DNA of 64,000 nt from contig NC_071338.1 of the NCBI RefSeq assembly GCF_027744825.2, positions 30,113,501 through 30,177,500 on the forward strand, read 5' to 3'. The position numbers and the translations under genes are program-made. Every line of letters begins with the position of its first letter. The stretch's first letter is position 1. Positions 26,753 through 40,082 of this stretch are shown one piece after another. Source of the DNA: Synchiropus splendidus (Eukaryota > Chordata > Actinopteri > Syngnathiformes > Callionymidae). Under the pieces are notes generated by a model that was not told where the DNA came from, did not search any database, and worked only from the letters and a program-made list of their open reading frames with translations.

Positions 26753-29700
26753 ATGGCGTCTCCGAACAGCGACGAGTGGAAGTCCATCTGCGACAAATTC
26801 AACAACGCCCTGCATCTCAGTGAAGTCGAATCCCGAAACGACCCCGATACCGAGCCTTATATATCTAAGTACAAGGCCAGGAATCTTCTGGAAGAGGTGC
26901 ACTGTTCTTTAAAGAGCATCGGCGCCGATGATGGCGAGGAGGACGGCGGCCAGAGCGTTGACCAGCAGCAGCAGCAGTCGGAGGATGCGCAGCGGGAGGA
27001 TCTGTTCAGTCGGGGCGTCAGCAGCGACACGGCGGCCGGTCAGCAAATGGCCAAGCTGGCGGCGGTGGAGTACCACCTGGGTGTCAACCATGTCGACACA
27101 CAGGAGCTGACCGCGGGACAGAAGCGTCTGATGAACTGCATGGAGCTGCTGGGGAAGCTGAGAGTGTCGTCAGACAATGTGTCCATGTTTATCCACGTCA
27201 AGGTAATGACGAGTCACGGCTGATCTTTGCTCAAATAAATGCTGCCTAACACACGGTTTAGCAACTGTACCCATGTTTATTTATTTGTTTTTTAAGTCTG
27301 TTCATGATGGTAAAGTCAGGCTTTATATTCTAACCGTTGTATTTCAGAACAAGTTGGGAATCTTGTTTGCTGGTTGTGGAGAGTTGGAGGACGCGCAGAA
27401 GTACCTCGAGACTGCAGAAACAATCTACCAGAAATACATGAAGGAGGTAAGGGAATGCATGCAGATGGCTCACAACCGATGTTGTGCATTATGAAAACAG
27501 AACCCTGAGGAAGTGTTGACCCACATGCTTATCACAGTGATTTCACATTTGTAATTACATAGTTTATTACTATAGAACAATAAACAGTTTCTACTTAATG
27601 CAATATCTTGCTGTGGTTTTATGAGCAGATTTTGTATTTAATTTATATCTATATTCAGACTATATTTTGGTGTGTGTGGATGGCGGAGCAAGAGATTAGT
27701 TTTTTTTCCAGTGTATGTCCTTTATTCTGCTCCCCATCAATACCTCGGTGTGTTTGTAATTGATTCCAGGGCTTAGAAAATAAAAAATTTATAAAAACAA
27801 TGTATAGTACTTTACAGTTTGGCATGATGCAACTTGAATTGTACATTTGCGGTATGAAACGACAAAGTCCTCGCGATGCAAAGTAAAGATAGTTGACCGT
27901 TTCATGAGTTAATCTGAGTCAGAAGTGTGTAGAATTCAGCGCTGTAAATGGAATCATGCATGAAAACAATCCCAAGTTACAGTGTCTTTGATTTTCCTCC
28001 ATTTAGGATGGAAGTCCTCCTGCTGATATGGCAGAGTATTTTGCCTCTGAGGAAAATAAGCTGACACATCAGGATCGTACTAAAAAGTAAGCAATCGACC
28101 CAGTCACACAAACATGTCCGTTAGTGTCACAGTTGCATTTATTCATTTAAACATTAACAATGCCATTTCTGCTTTGTTTCTTCTTTCAGGTTTGAGTTGG
28201 CCTACACTCATACAATGTACTACCTTGCTCAAGTCCTAACAAACCTAGGTGAGTGTCAGTCTCTGCTTTTTAAAGTTAGAAATCCTCTTCCAATCCATCT
28301 TAAATAGCAATGTCTTGTAGCAATGAGTTCAGTGGCCCGGGATAAACTGAATTTTATAAGAGGTGTTTTATAAGAGGTCAAATCTAAATGCTATTTCAAA
28401 GTGACTCAGGTGCTTTGTTACACTCACCACACTGTCTCAAGTGTGCAATGGTTGAGTAGAAAGCTTGCTTTTGTGTACACACGTGTTTCTAGTTTTGATA
28501 TGTTTTGTGCTTCAGGTCAGAAGGAGCGTGCTGCTGCTTACTGCCACGCTACCCTGCAGCGGCAGTTACAGTTAAACCAGTTCAATCCCATGGAGTGGGC
28601 TTTGAATGCTGCTACTCTTTCACAGTATTATATTTCCAAGGTATTTCATAAATAACACAGCTTCACTGTTTAACGCATACTTGTACAGTAGTTGTTTTTT
28701 TTCCCCCACGATTTTCCCACGATTTTCCCCCGATAGGGGCGATACATGGAAGGAAGACACTGTCTCTCTGCTGCCACAGTCATATCCGGTCTTGCTGGAG
28801 AAGTTCCGTCTGAGGCTGCTGCACAAGAAAGTACGTCCAGATAACGTGTGAGAGCTGGTTCAAATGTGGACCGGTATGAGCTCCCTCTTTTTTTTTTTGC
28901 ACAGGTGAAATGGAAAATGAAATTCGGGAGGAGCTGAGACGAAAGAGAGCAGAGATTGCAAGATGCTGGATCAAATATTGTCTCAACCTCCTCCAGGATG
29001 CCAAAGAAGCTATACAGGTGAGGCTGTACACAAGATCACTCATTCGCAGCACCAGAACCTTATTCTTATGTCAGTCTGATAAGAAAATATTGGTGATGTA
29101 ATCGGGGGGATTTTCTCTGTACTGTATGGGTCTTTATTTTTGTTAACTACTGTGGAGTAGGATGACATCGGGGAGTTTGACAGCGAGCGCCAGGACGAGC
29201 TGAAGCGAGCGAGAAAGCTCAAAGAGGAGGAAGAGGAGAAGGAGAGGAAGAGCGCACAGCTTTTTGGTTCTGAGGACACCTTCGACCAAATCACAAGCCA
29301 GGAAGAGAAGGTTAGTCTGACCTGCAGAATCAAATCTACAATACAAAAATGCATCTTTTTCATACCAAATTCTGAGGTTTGCATCCGTTTTGTGCTCTTG
29401 TGTGTGCTCACTGATTCAACAAGAATCAATAATGAAGGGGATTCTTGTGTCTTAAAGTTGCATTTGGAACCTGTGTACATCTGCAATGTTTTCATGTGTT
29501 GTTTTAGGTGCCATGTTCTTATCCGCTGGACTTCACTGAAGCCAGAGCTGTGTTTCTCACCGGACAGTCTCACATCACACAGGTAGGCGGAACACAACAA
29601 AGAAATCAGTCAAATTCAATTCAGTTTGAAACAGAAGACACTCCATTCAGAGCGGAACTCATCTGGGATTTGTATATTGCTCTCGATTTCTGCTCCACTG

Positions 29701-32700
29701 AAGGATCAATATCATAGCATGTCCTGTTCCATCCTCTGAAGTGTGATCTGAAAAAGCACAGATACATGAATAACCTCTTTTGTGCTAATGTTCATCCCCA
29801 CAAGTCCGTGAACGTCACAGTGATGGTATTCAGGACAGTCCCGCCCTTTGAAAAACATCTATTTCCAGGCAGAGCCTGAAAGACTTCCACACTGTGTAAG
29901 AAACTCCTGAGGAGTTCAGGAATGTGACCCGCTTACATAACCTTAATGGTCTGGCCATTACATGCAACGTGTGCTCTCCCTAAGATATCACAACTCTGTT
30001 ATTAATATCTCACCACTGTATATTTTTTGTCTTCACAGGCAAAAGAATACTTTTTAATGGATGGTTTTGTGACGGACCACATCGAAATCCTGCAGGATCA
30101 CAGTGCTCTGTTCAGGGCTCTGGCTTTCTTCGAGGAGGATCTGGAGCGGCGGTGCAAGATGCACAAACGTCGCGTGGACATGCTGGAGCCAGTCTGCAAC
30201 GGTACCATGTCCATGTTTCCCACCGGTTTAAAGAAAACATTGTGTCCCTCTCAGGTCAATATGCAAATATCAGGTCCTAATACTGTGATATACGACTTTA
30301 TGGGACCTCACCTTCATGAACATGGCCTTTAATTCAGGGATCTAGGGTCGACATTATGTGTCATGATCACATCTGGCGGCTAAATAGAGCAGCGGAGTTC
30401 TTCTTTCCTCTTTAATAACAATAAAGTGAGACTGTTTACTTCCTGTACTGCTAAAAAAAATTGGAGTGTTTAGCTCCATTGCGACTTCACGTCAGCTAAA
30501 CCCTGGAAAAATAGCTGTCCAGGTCCAAGTTGGTCATGGCTTCAAGACCTTGTTGGGATTGAGGAGTCAAAGATTTAAGGAGCAAGAACAAACGGGGATG
30601 AAGTTTCTATAAAACTGCAAAATGCAAAGCCGTCACTTCAGTGGAAGCACTTAAATAACGTGGCTAGATTTTTTTTCTTTGTGACTGCAGTGTTCATGGG
30701 GCCGGTATCGAATGGAATTATTTGAATCTCACATACTCACAGAGCTGCCTTGCATCAAATTTTATTTGTGTTATATCTCACCAATGTTCACATTATTAGT
30801 GAGAAAATATCTAAACACTCAAATATGACAATACTTCATCGCGCGATATTGTGTCGATATTTTAGCTGAGATATCGCAATACCTGTGTGATACTGTCTTC
30901 ATATTAAGTACGTAGATTCAATTGGATTTTCTGCTACATTTGTGACAGGATTGGTACTAACATTGTCTCTTTATTGTCGCTGGAGTTATTTTGTTTTACT
31001 GACACAGCAATTTATTTAAATCTATCATGACAATATACATGTTTTCATGCATATATTGTACTGAATTATCTGAATTTCCCCTTTAAAACAATGGTTCTAA
31101 TTGTAGTATATTGTTGAGACAGTATCGCAATATATCACATCACCACTCCTGTATCGGGATGTGTATTGTATCGCAAGATGTCTGCCAATACACAGCCCTT
31201 GTTTACACAGTGACTGTTTCACTAAAGACATTCTGTTTTCAAACACAGAGTTGTTGATAAAAACTATAAACTGACTCACATCTCAGCCTAGTACGGTACT
31301 TAGACAGTTGGAGCTGCATTTAAACTAGTGAACTGGACTGGATGTGGTGTCGCAATGACTTAAAATATCAAGGCAATCTAATCTAAGCACAGGGACCCAT
31401 TAAACAGTCAACTCAGAGTTGCAAAATAAGAAGGTCATCATGTAGCGTTCTGATCATGAGGTCTGTTGGAAACGTTGTCCTCTGTCTCTTGCTGGGCAGA
31501 ACTGAATTCTCAGTACTACCTGATGATCCGCCGGCAGCTGATGTTTGAGTTGGCCGAGACGTACAACGAAATGATGGACCTGAAGCTGACGCTGGCCAAC
31601 AGACAGGCGGACACGCAGTCTCTGGACAACCACGTCATCAAGAAATGTAACCAGCTCTGCGCCGCCTCGGCCAAGTAAGCCTCAACACACACTTCACTCA
31701 GTAACGGCAAACATCACGGCCACTGCTGGTGATGGCAGTGATCACCTTGTGCTGCTCGTGTCAACCATAAGATGTAGTTTTCATACATTAAGACTCAAAA
31801 TATTGTAACGATAGTGCTTGAAATATTCAAAGTAGGGATGGGCGATATGGACAGAAAAAGTTTTCACGATATATGCTGTAATTTTGCCGATCATGATAAA
31901 TCCATTTTCATTCTATTCCATGTGTTGGACACTACAGTCTCTCTTGAAACTTTTATGATGAAACCTATTAGCGGAGTTTGTCTCCAACATTATTATTTGT
32001 TTATGTTTAAATATAGTAGTTTACTAAGTGTAGAGATGAGATATTCTCTGGAAGAAGCCACTGGTGTCTGACAGGCTGCTCTGACAGCTTTATTTAGGGG
32101 TTAAACTGAGCCGTCTGTCTGCTGTATCTCATGTCTCTGAACAGTTGACTTGAACTGTGGACCAGTCTGGACACATTTCCTAGATGCTAAGAAATTATCT
32201 TTTAGTCACATTCTATTCTCCAAATCATGATACAAACTGTAAGTCCTTTGTCCTGTGTGATGAAAAACCTGTTCACAATTATCTCTCCTAAAATGCTTGT
32301 TTTCCATTGCCTTATAGAAGATTTCACTAATGTTTTGACTGTTTTAGAATTTGTTGATGGTCCCTAACTGATGCATTAGGGCTGTGTGAGAGTGTGTCCG
32401 CGATCAGTGAACCCTAATCGGGGACGCGGAAGAAGACTCCACCGCCAATACTGGTGCGGAGCTCCGTCCAACTATTTTCTCCACGCTGTTACACCGAGGC
32501 GTGTGTTGATGTGAACCAAGGCAGACGAGCGCGTCAGAGAACCTATGAGGACCACTCCATCTAATACAATAAACAGGGATCCAGAGACTCAGAGTCGACC
32601 AGTGTCATGATCAAAGGTTCCCTGTATTAAAAATAAGTCTAAAACTACGATTGTGAACCAAAGTCCACCACGCTCTCCACAACTGTCACACGCCTGTCAA

Positions 32701-34310
32701 ACGCTGCTGAACTGGGGAGCATGTGCCGCTATCACGTCATGTGCACGTGTGCAAGTCCAATGCAGCGAGTGAGCCACATGCTTGTCGAATTTATCGTGAG
32801 ATGCAGAATCGTCATCGTGGGGAGTGTTTTTGCCTGTACATCAACTGTCGTCACTTGTTTGGTCTGTGACATGATCTCATTTCCATTGTTTCTCACACGC
32901 CGTCGCAGGTACTTCCAGATGTTCCTGGACTCTCTCCGCTCTCCTGAGGGGAAGTTCCCAGAGCGCCTTGAACAGGAGGTGCTCAGACCAGCTCTGGTGG
33001 CCCGCTTCCGAGTTGCCCGACTCTACAGCCGACTGATCAGCTCCATTCCATCTGAACAGCTGGAGAACCTCAGCAAGTCTCTGGAAAACTATAAGTATGT
33101 TTTAAGTTGTATGAACCATTTCAACACCGTGATCACTACCTGTACCCCTTGTTCTCAGACCCCTCTGTTGCGTTTACATAGCTGTGAATATCTCAGAATA
33201 GTGGGGGTTCAACAGAAAGGGCTTTGGCTTCAACAGAGAGCGCCATCTGTTGGGTCCTGAAACACAACACACAACTTATGAGAATCACTTATCACTGTGA
33301 AAGGACCACAGAGGATATTTTTCAACTGGACAAAAGGCCATTCATTGAGCTTGGTCAGGTGACACATTGTGCTGCAACACTCTAACAGACACCAGGAAGC
33401 TACAACTGCAGCCTGCTGGCTTATTAAACACATGTGCTGGTTGGAAGGAGAATAGGTGCAAATCCTTCACTCACTCCTATTATGCTCGTGACATGAATGG
33501 AAGTAAATGAACGGAGTAACTGTTATGAACTACAAGTTCTGGACTGACAAGAGCAATGTCCAGGTTTTCTAGCTTGTCTTCACTGCCTGGTCCTGGTTTC
33601 TTTGTCAACGGTTTTGAGTGAGATTCATACTAAAATATGTGAAGCAACACTCCCAAACTATTCTAACTTAAAGTAAATTGTTTTCCAATTTATTTTTTTA
33701 AAATAATAAACGTTCCGAAAAGCATTATTATCATTGTTTATTTCATAAATGTATTTTATAAATTCTCTGAGTGTGCAAGTGCAGGACGACTGACAAGTCT
33801 GCGTCACTGTGCTCTGTGTTTGGGCAGTTCTGGTGGTGTTTGAATTTTTTAAACCAACAAAGTGTCTTTTGTTATGTATAATGTGCACGTTGAATCATGA
33901 CGGCAGTGGGGGAACCTATTCAGGACCTTGGGTTAAGGCTATTGGCACCTCCCAGTCTGAGGCTGTCGTTCTCACCAGGACAGTGAGTGGCGTGTTGGAA
34001 CCAGTTGAATTCTTACTGACGTGGCTGCCATCTAGTGGTGAGCTGACAGAATGCACCAAGAGAGCTGCCCACACTAAAATAGCACGGATTGTAAATAGAC
34101 AAAGGATCATCGCTGATGCAACATGGATGGATGAGACAAGTTTTTGACCTTGACCTCTGCTCCTCTGCAAGGTTTTTGGTCCAGTATTGTGAAGACCAAC
34201 CAGACGCTGCGAAGGAAGTGGAGACGGAGCTGGAGTTGAGTCGGGAAATGGTCGGCCTCCTCCCCCTCAAGATCAACCGACTCAAAGCAAGAATGGCCGC
34301 CAACAACTGA
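26753..34310 (+). CDS. kifbp: KIF-binding protein (KIF1-binding protein, KIAA1279)
   Basis: TPR-like helical protein that binds the motor domains of certain kinesins and regulates axonal and mitochondrial transport; human loss causes Goldberg-Shprintzen syndrome. Exons: 26753-27202, 27348-27446, 28007-28086, 28190-28248, 28516-28640, 28737-28830, 28905-29017, 29161-29310, 29508-29582, 30039-30201, 31500-31674, 32909-33094, 34172-34310, giving 635 aa (human 621). Conserved stretches include YKARNLLEEV, NKLGILFAGCGELEDAQKYL, LAYTHTMYYLAQVLTNLG, GEIARCW-like EIARCWIKYCL, DHIEILQDHSALFRALAFFE, RRCKMHKRR, YYLMIRRQLMFELAETYNEM and RFRVARLYSRLI. The first exon carries a fish-specific acidic/Gln-rich insert (GADDGEEDGG, QQQQQ) at about 62-75. 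Poly(A) signal AATAAA at 34726-34731. Introns 10 and 11 hold fragments of hAT-like repeats. Confidence 0.96.
30760..31199. mobile_element. hAT-like repeat fragment in kifbp intron 10
   Basis: Rich in GCGATATTGTG / TATCGCAATA motifs and ending TGCCAATACACAGCCCT. Read in reverse this is AGGGCTGTGTATTGGCA, a common start of fish hAT repeats. The other end is not visible. Confidence 0.5.
31833..32400. mobile_element. hAT-like repeat fragment in kifbp intron 11
   Basis: Begins TAGGGATGGGCGATATGGAC, a widespread terminal sequence of fish and other vertebrate hAT repeats, followed by the usual ACGATATATGC region. No matching right terminal repeat was found, so the right limit is a guess. Confidence 0.45.
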
Positions 34311-36823
34311 CGCGCGCCTGTGCTGTGGACGTGTGTGGCGTATGAGCAGACCACAGGCTGACATTCATCCTAACTGTCACTCACCTTTGTGCTGCTGTCG
34401 GCATGTTTTCCCCACACTTGAGGTGTGGACTGGTGTGACTGTCGTAAAACAAGTCGTAATGATTAAATTTGCACTAATATCAATCACAACTTGTAGAAAA
34501 TACAAATTCACGTGTCTTAATGTGAAAGGCTGGAGTGACTGAGGTCACCATGTCCCCACTTACATCCCCTACTTTTTTCTTCATTTGACGCGGCCTTATT
34601 TCGCCCATCTGTCGTCACCCGCAGGTTTCACTCTTCCTGTGTGTTATCGGGTTAAGTTGCTCAACGTGACACCGCTCGAGTGTAGAACAACCCTGGTGAA
34701 GCCATCTGTAATGTACTCTCACCTCAATAAAGGAAGCTGATACATGGATTAAACTCTCCCGTGCTGTTTGTTGTTTCATGTTTTTGGTCCTATATAAAGC
34801 ATTTTTGCGTTTATAAGTCTTGATTTTGCTGTAATTCTGAAATTATAAACTCATATTGAGCAACATCATATGTGCTTTGAAGGTCTGATGATGCCTGAGG
34901 AGTTTGTTTAAACTGGTCCGTGACTGCTCCCTTGACCCCCTCTCACATCACCTCCATCCTTCAGCAACTTCTTTGGTTAATAAAGTTAAATATAGGATTA
35001 ATTTTACACCTCCTCTGCCCCCCTTTAAACACCGTCCCTCCGGTAACCTCAGCCTCCTCCGCCTCAACCTGCTCCCAAAGGTCTGACCTTTAGGTTCCAC
35101 TCAAATGCAGTTGTGGATGTTTGTCACCAACTTTTCTCCTGGTGACCTTGACTTCTTCACTGGAGTCTCATTTGGCCAACACAGTTACAGACTGGTTTGA
35201 TGCTTTCACCTCAATATCTCACTGCACAGCAGAAACCAAATTCCTCTTAAAAGGAAAAGAGGATATTTGTGTGCGTCTGTGATATTTTAGGTCAGTCTCA
35301 TCGTCGCTGTTTCACTTCTATAAAACTCCAGAACTCTTGCCCAACAGAGTTCCTCCCACACACTGGAAATTAGCCACTCAATGTTTTTGTTTTGCTTGGA
35401 ACAAAGACGCCTCTGGATTTCACCCAAATGTAATGCTGATGTACATTTTACTGCAAAGTATTTTCAATGGTTCAATGCTTCTTGATGTTGCCTGATGCTA
35501 TGATTATTAGGTGTGAAAGCATCAGCAGCCATTTCCTTGTAAAAAGCTCTCACAGCTGATGGTGCAACTTCCTGCTCGCATGACAGCCACAAGCTTTTGC
35601 AAAAACTTGAAAATGAATGTGTTTCCTCTCACATCATTCCGCGTCTTAATGATCCACACCTCTTTAATAAGATTTTTCTCAACTGAAATTCATCCAAAAA
35701 CAATTGATGATGATTGAGCTTTTTTTTTTGTCTTTAATGAGTAAACTTTCCGAACACCACTAAATGAGAGCAAATGAAGGTGTTCCGTTTTCAAACCAGG
35801 TCACAAGCTGCACACTGTTTAGTCTCGATGTCTTTCCTCTCGCTTTGTGTCTGTTTTCATGGTTTTCCCCAGCCTCTACTAGTGCGTCAAGCTATTTCAA
35901 ATTTACAAACTTAACAAAAAATCACTTGTGAGTGTTTTATAACTGGATTATTTAAGTTCCTCCGTGATATTTTCACCTTGTGGTTCAGTTTATGACGTCA
36001 CTTTCCACTGACCCAAGCTTCATCCTAAATGATAACATGCTTATTTCTAGTCAATATATTATCCGCTTAGTTCCCCATCTCCATATATGTGCGATTACAA
36101 TTTGGTCTTTCACTGCCATGGTACTTTATTGATTTAAATGTTGATCAACTAGTCACAGTCGGGGACACTGGCCCGCATCATGTTGTAGTGACAAGCACAT
36201 ACAAAGACACAGGACTCCTGCAACAACAGCAGGACAGAACATTTTCTCTTGAGAGAGAGATCTAGTGCACCTTCAAAATACATGGAAATCTGACATATGT
36301 TAGTTATAATAGAATTATTATTATTGATAACAGCATTGTGAATAATAATTGTTCACAAACACAAAAGCAATTTTCCTTACAGAACAAAGTTCACTCCTTC
36401 GTAATTCCTCTGTCAAATTGAAAAACACAAGAAAAGCTCGGGTTAATCGTATTATGTTAACTGACTCTTCATTTCAATTTATCTGAATCCTCTTTTTTTC
36501 TGGTAACTGGTGATGGATTTATTGACTTAACCAGATGGAGGAGGGCGGGTTGTGGGCCTGGCAGACGTTTAATGGGCATTGAGTTCTCGACGCGATCGTT
36601 TGACTGGGGCGTCTTCTTCTTCAAGGTCAGTCCTGGTGAAGAAAGAGCTCAGACAAAGAGCAACAAAAGACAGTGGTTTATCCATAAACAAGATCAAGGT
36701 TTTACTCAAAGCTAAAGGAGCTTTATAGTGAATTGTATTGCAGTGGATGGTCCCCATCCATAGACGTTGGGCTGATGGGGCCAGCAGACTCTTTAGGAAC
36801 AGACCTCCAACCAAAACTTTGTA
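34311..36823. other. kifbp 3' flank, intergenic
   Basis: The kifbp 3' UTR ends shortly after the AATAAA at 34726-34731. The rest is unique-looking AT-rich DNA in which I see no exon, RNA gene or clear repeat. Confidence 0.4.
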
Positions 36824-36896
36824 CACCCCAGATGGGACTCGAACCCACAATCCCTGGCTTAGGAGGCCAGTGCCTTATCCATTAGGCCACTGGGGC
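36824..36896 (-). tRNA. tRNA-Arg(CCT)
   Basis: Read on the minus strand, 73 nt fold into a standard cloverleaf. The acceptor arm GCCCCAG pairs with CTGGGGT (a G-T first pair). The A-box region is TGGCCTAATGG, the anticodon stem CTGGC/GCCAG with loop CTCCTAA places anticodon CCT at 36861-36863, and the B-box is GGTTCGAGTCC. There is no intron and the CCA is not encoded, as usual in eukaryotes. A short T-run (AAAA at 36813-36816 on the plus strand) just downstream suits RNA polymerase III termination. It agrees almost base for base with the human tRNA-Arg-CCT sequence as I remember it. Confidence 0.96.
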
Positions 36897-37300
36897 AGAC
36901 ATGGGCTTCTGCAGACTCACTGGTCTGACGCTCATTTGAGCTCATCACAAAAGCTGCGGTGAAAAAAAAAAAACTGCTGATTCTTTTGAAATGTCATTCA
37001 ATCCCGAGGCAGTCATTCATCACTCACCGGACTCACATCAGCAATCTCTCTGCTGAGCCGACAATATCAAGCCATTTATTGCAGTTTTTTTTGTCCATCC
37101 CGAACGTTTAACTGTGGACTTTAAGCATGTGGAATATTTAATCGAGTGAATATGTTTACAAGACCTAAATAGTGTCTACTGTGTTATTCATTGATAGTTC
37201 CAGCTCCCAGAAGGTCAGTTCAATTGCTCACATCACAAAATCTGATCTGCAAGATTTGGGGATTAAAATGACTCACTGGCTGTGTTCAACAAATAACTCA
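36897..37300. other. intergenic sequence, no feature seen
   Basis: About 400 bp between the tRNA gene and the next repeat, including an A-run near 36962. I see nothing else in it. Confidence 0.4.
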
Positions 37301-37302
37301 GA

Positions 37303-37450
37303 TAAGATAAGATAAAGACTTTATTGATCTCACATAGGAGAAATTCACCGTTACAGGAGCTCTTGTTTGAAAGAAGTAAATGGTCAGTGCAAGTAGTCTT
37401 TTTAACATATTTACAAATATACAATATCGTGGCACAACGTGGGGAGTGGT
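37303..37450 (-). mobile_element. LINE 3'-end fragment
   Basis: Read on the minus strand it gives GTGAATTTCTCC, then ATCAATAAAGTC and a (TTATC)n tail. This is a very common 3' terminus of fish non-LTR retrotransposons. The fragment is short and 5'-truncated. Confidence 0.6.
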
Positions 37451-37979
37451 GTTATGTACATTACACAGTAATGTACGGTGTAAATGATTAAATCTAGGTT
37501 GCTGGTTGGATGGATTTCTCGTCCCATGTGACCGTTTAAGCTCTGTGACTGTCTCAGCTGCTGTGCTGAAGGGGCACTTTTACCGTTGCCCCAAAACAAA
37601 TGTTGGATGATATGAAGCTTTTCCCTCATAAAATATAATATCGTAATAATATAGATTTCATAGGTGACGTGTTACAGATCACTCAGAACATTCTCTGACT
37701 CAAATTAGTCATGGTTCATTATGATAAATCAAAAATGATGAAGTGTTTCTGATAGAAAAAGAAAAAAATCACCACAGGGCTTAACACAGGTGCTATGAGG
37801 TGAGGGGCAACGCCCCCTTCTGAGAGGTGTTTTTTGGTTTATGGTCACACTGCCTTAAACTTTTTTGAACCAGACCATAATAGTCCATTAAACACCGGCC
37901 TAATGTTCAGGCCGGACACACTAAAATCGACGATTTACGTGACTGCACTTCCGATAAGGAAGAACATGAACAGAAATAT

Positions 37980-38370
37980 GTCAGGACCCTCATTAACGCA
38001 TTCTCCACAAATCCATCCATCCATCCGCTAATCCATTGCTGGGTCACGGGGGCAGCAGCCTCAACATGGCACTCCTAACACCCTTCTGATGGGCAACATC
38101 CACTAGTCTCCTCCCAGCTGGCCAAGCCTGAAACACCTCCAAAGGGAGGCGTCAAGGAGGAAGGAGGAAACCTCAAGAGATGCCTGAGAAGCCCAGCTGC
38201 TCAGAACACGGAGAAGTAGCAGCTCTACTCCGAGTCTCTCCCGAGTGACAGATCTCCTCACGCTATCTCTAAGGGAGACGCCCACAAACGTCGGAGAAAA
38301 CTCATTTCAGCTGCTTGGATGGGTGATGTGAGGTGAGGTGAGGGTCGGGACAAAAGATTGATGGGTCAGC
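37980..38370 (+). mobile_element. long interspersed repeat fragment (non-LTR type)
   Basis: Starts after (CATC)n and contains GGGTCACGGGGGCAGCAGCC, CTCCTCCCAGCTGG, CACCTCCAAAGGGAGGCGTC, CAGCTCTACTCCGAGTCTC and ATCTCTAAGGGAGACGCCC, then AACTCATTTCAGCTGCTTG. I recognise this as a repeat spread through many fish genomes, probably derived from a non-LTR retrotransposon. Several substitutions show it is old. Confidence 0.6.
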
Positions 38371-39595
38371 TCATAACAGTTTGGTAGAGTGACTGCAATA
38401 CCACCCCTATTGCACTCTATAACTGAGTTATACCAAGGAAGAAGAGCCGTACTTAGGGATCGAGTAAAACCACGCACAGTGTGATGTCAGCAGTGTATTA
38501 TCCAAAAAATATTCACTCAGATTTACATTTTCTGTGGATGTTAATGTTCAATGTGTGATAAAAAATTGCATTTAAAATGTCAGTTTGAAGTGTCTCACAT
38601 GATTTAGTGTTGATATGCTTTAACACAGTACACAGCTCAGTTTAAACATACTTCTGTAAATGAATAACATTGTGCAAAATTGTTTATACATGAACAGGCA
38701 TTTAAAAAGAACAGGCAGATCCTTACCAGAAACGCAGAATGCAGAGGTTCCTTATTGGAATCAGCACGGCATGGATGGCTGGGGATTCACACACACAGCC
38801 ACCCTGCCTCCCTCTGGGCCTCCAGACGACGATGTCACAACATGTTGAACACAGCTGAGTCATCGCCATTACTTAATAAATAAGGTTAAATCTCGCCTGC
38901 CCAGGGCTGAAAAATGCCTCCTGCAAAACAGACACGGTGTCTCAACGTGTTTGCAGCATGGATACGCAAGCACAATAACACCAACTTGGTTCATGAGTCT
39001 TCTGTTGGAGTGCTCACATGCTTAGGGCCTTCACCGATAGAATGTTTGTTGTTCGATGGTGAATCCATGAGCGACACACCGAGACAAATATGATGATTCA
39101 GCTGTAAAAAAAATGTTTGTTTTGCAAATATCCGCACTTCATTCTGCGTGGTGTCACATTAGTCGGACAGAAGATGATTTTACAGAATATAGATCTTCAT
39201 AGTGATGGGCAACACATCGGTTTTGGAGAGACCACAGGTTTATGTGCTAGTTTTTTCCAACCAATCTCTCATGGGTAAAATACAATAATTCAATAAATGC
39301 GAAAATAATGAAGGTTTTATTGTTTATTCATCGGATCTCTGCTGAAAAATACTATTTTGACAGCATTATATGACCCATTACTTCTGTCCTGTTATTGCAG
39401 ATGCCAACTCTATTCATTTGCTTGAATACCACTGGAGTATTTAATGTACATTTGCAAATGAATAAAATGCATTTTGCTTCACCAAATAAAAATATATTTC
39501 TCTATTGCTTGGATTGGCAAAAGTACTAAAAATGTAAATGAGCGAAAAACATTGTTGTAATTTTGGGAAAAAAATAAGAAGGGTACTACAAGGTG

Positions 39596-39639
<44 letters not shown>

Positions 39640-40082
39640 TGTTAGTTTGTTTTCTGTAGATTATTTATTTTTCACTGCAGTTTAAACCTGCAATTGTCTT
39701 TTCTAATGTTATATCACAAAGACATAGGTTTAAATTTGGACAATAAATAACATAAATAAACGGATTTAAAGTTAGACCCTAAACGCACCACTCTGATCTG
39801 GTGAAGGCCAAAGAGTAAAGTTAAACTTTACACGTCCACAACTAAAACACTGTGAGAGGTGAAGAAGCATTTAGCGAAACTCTTCACTAACCCCTCACTT
39901 TCCAGTGTAGGACCTGCGTCAGCTGCGACCTGGGGCTTGTTGAAGGAGGATGATGTAGGTTTCAGGAAACCGTGACGCAGAGTGAGGGGGCTGAACTTCT
40001 GGCGTGCGACCTGTCTGCTGGAGATCTGACTGCGCAAACTTGACCCAACTCTTCCTCAAGCGTGACGGAGACAAAGCCGAAG
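38371..40082. other. intergenic sequence and srgn promoter side
   Basis: AT-rich DNA with a (TTA)n microsatellite at 39597-39641. The last 200 bp or so are GC-richer and should hold the srgn 5' UTR and promoter. I found no TATA box and no other gene. Confidence 0.4.
39597..39641. repeat. (TTA)n microsatellite
   Basis: An uninterrupted run of about 14 TTA/ATT trinucleotides upstream of srgn. Confidence 0.95.

Noticed and set aside
36824..36896. tRNA-derived SINE instead of a true tRNA gene
   Set aside because: The cloverleaf is intact with normal stems and anticodon, a T-run terminator follows, and there is no SINE body or A-rich tail.
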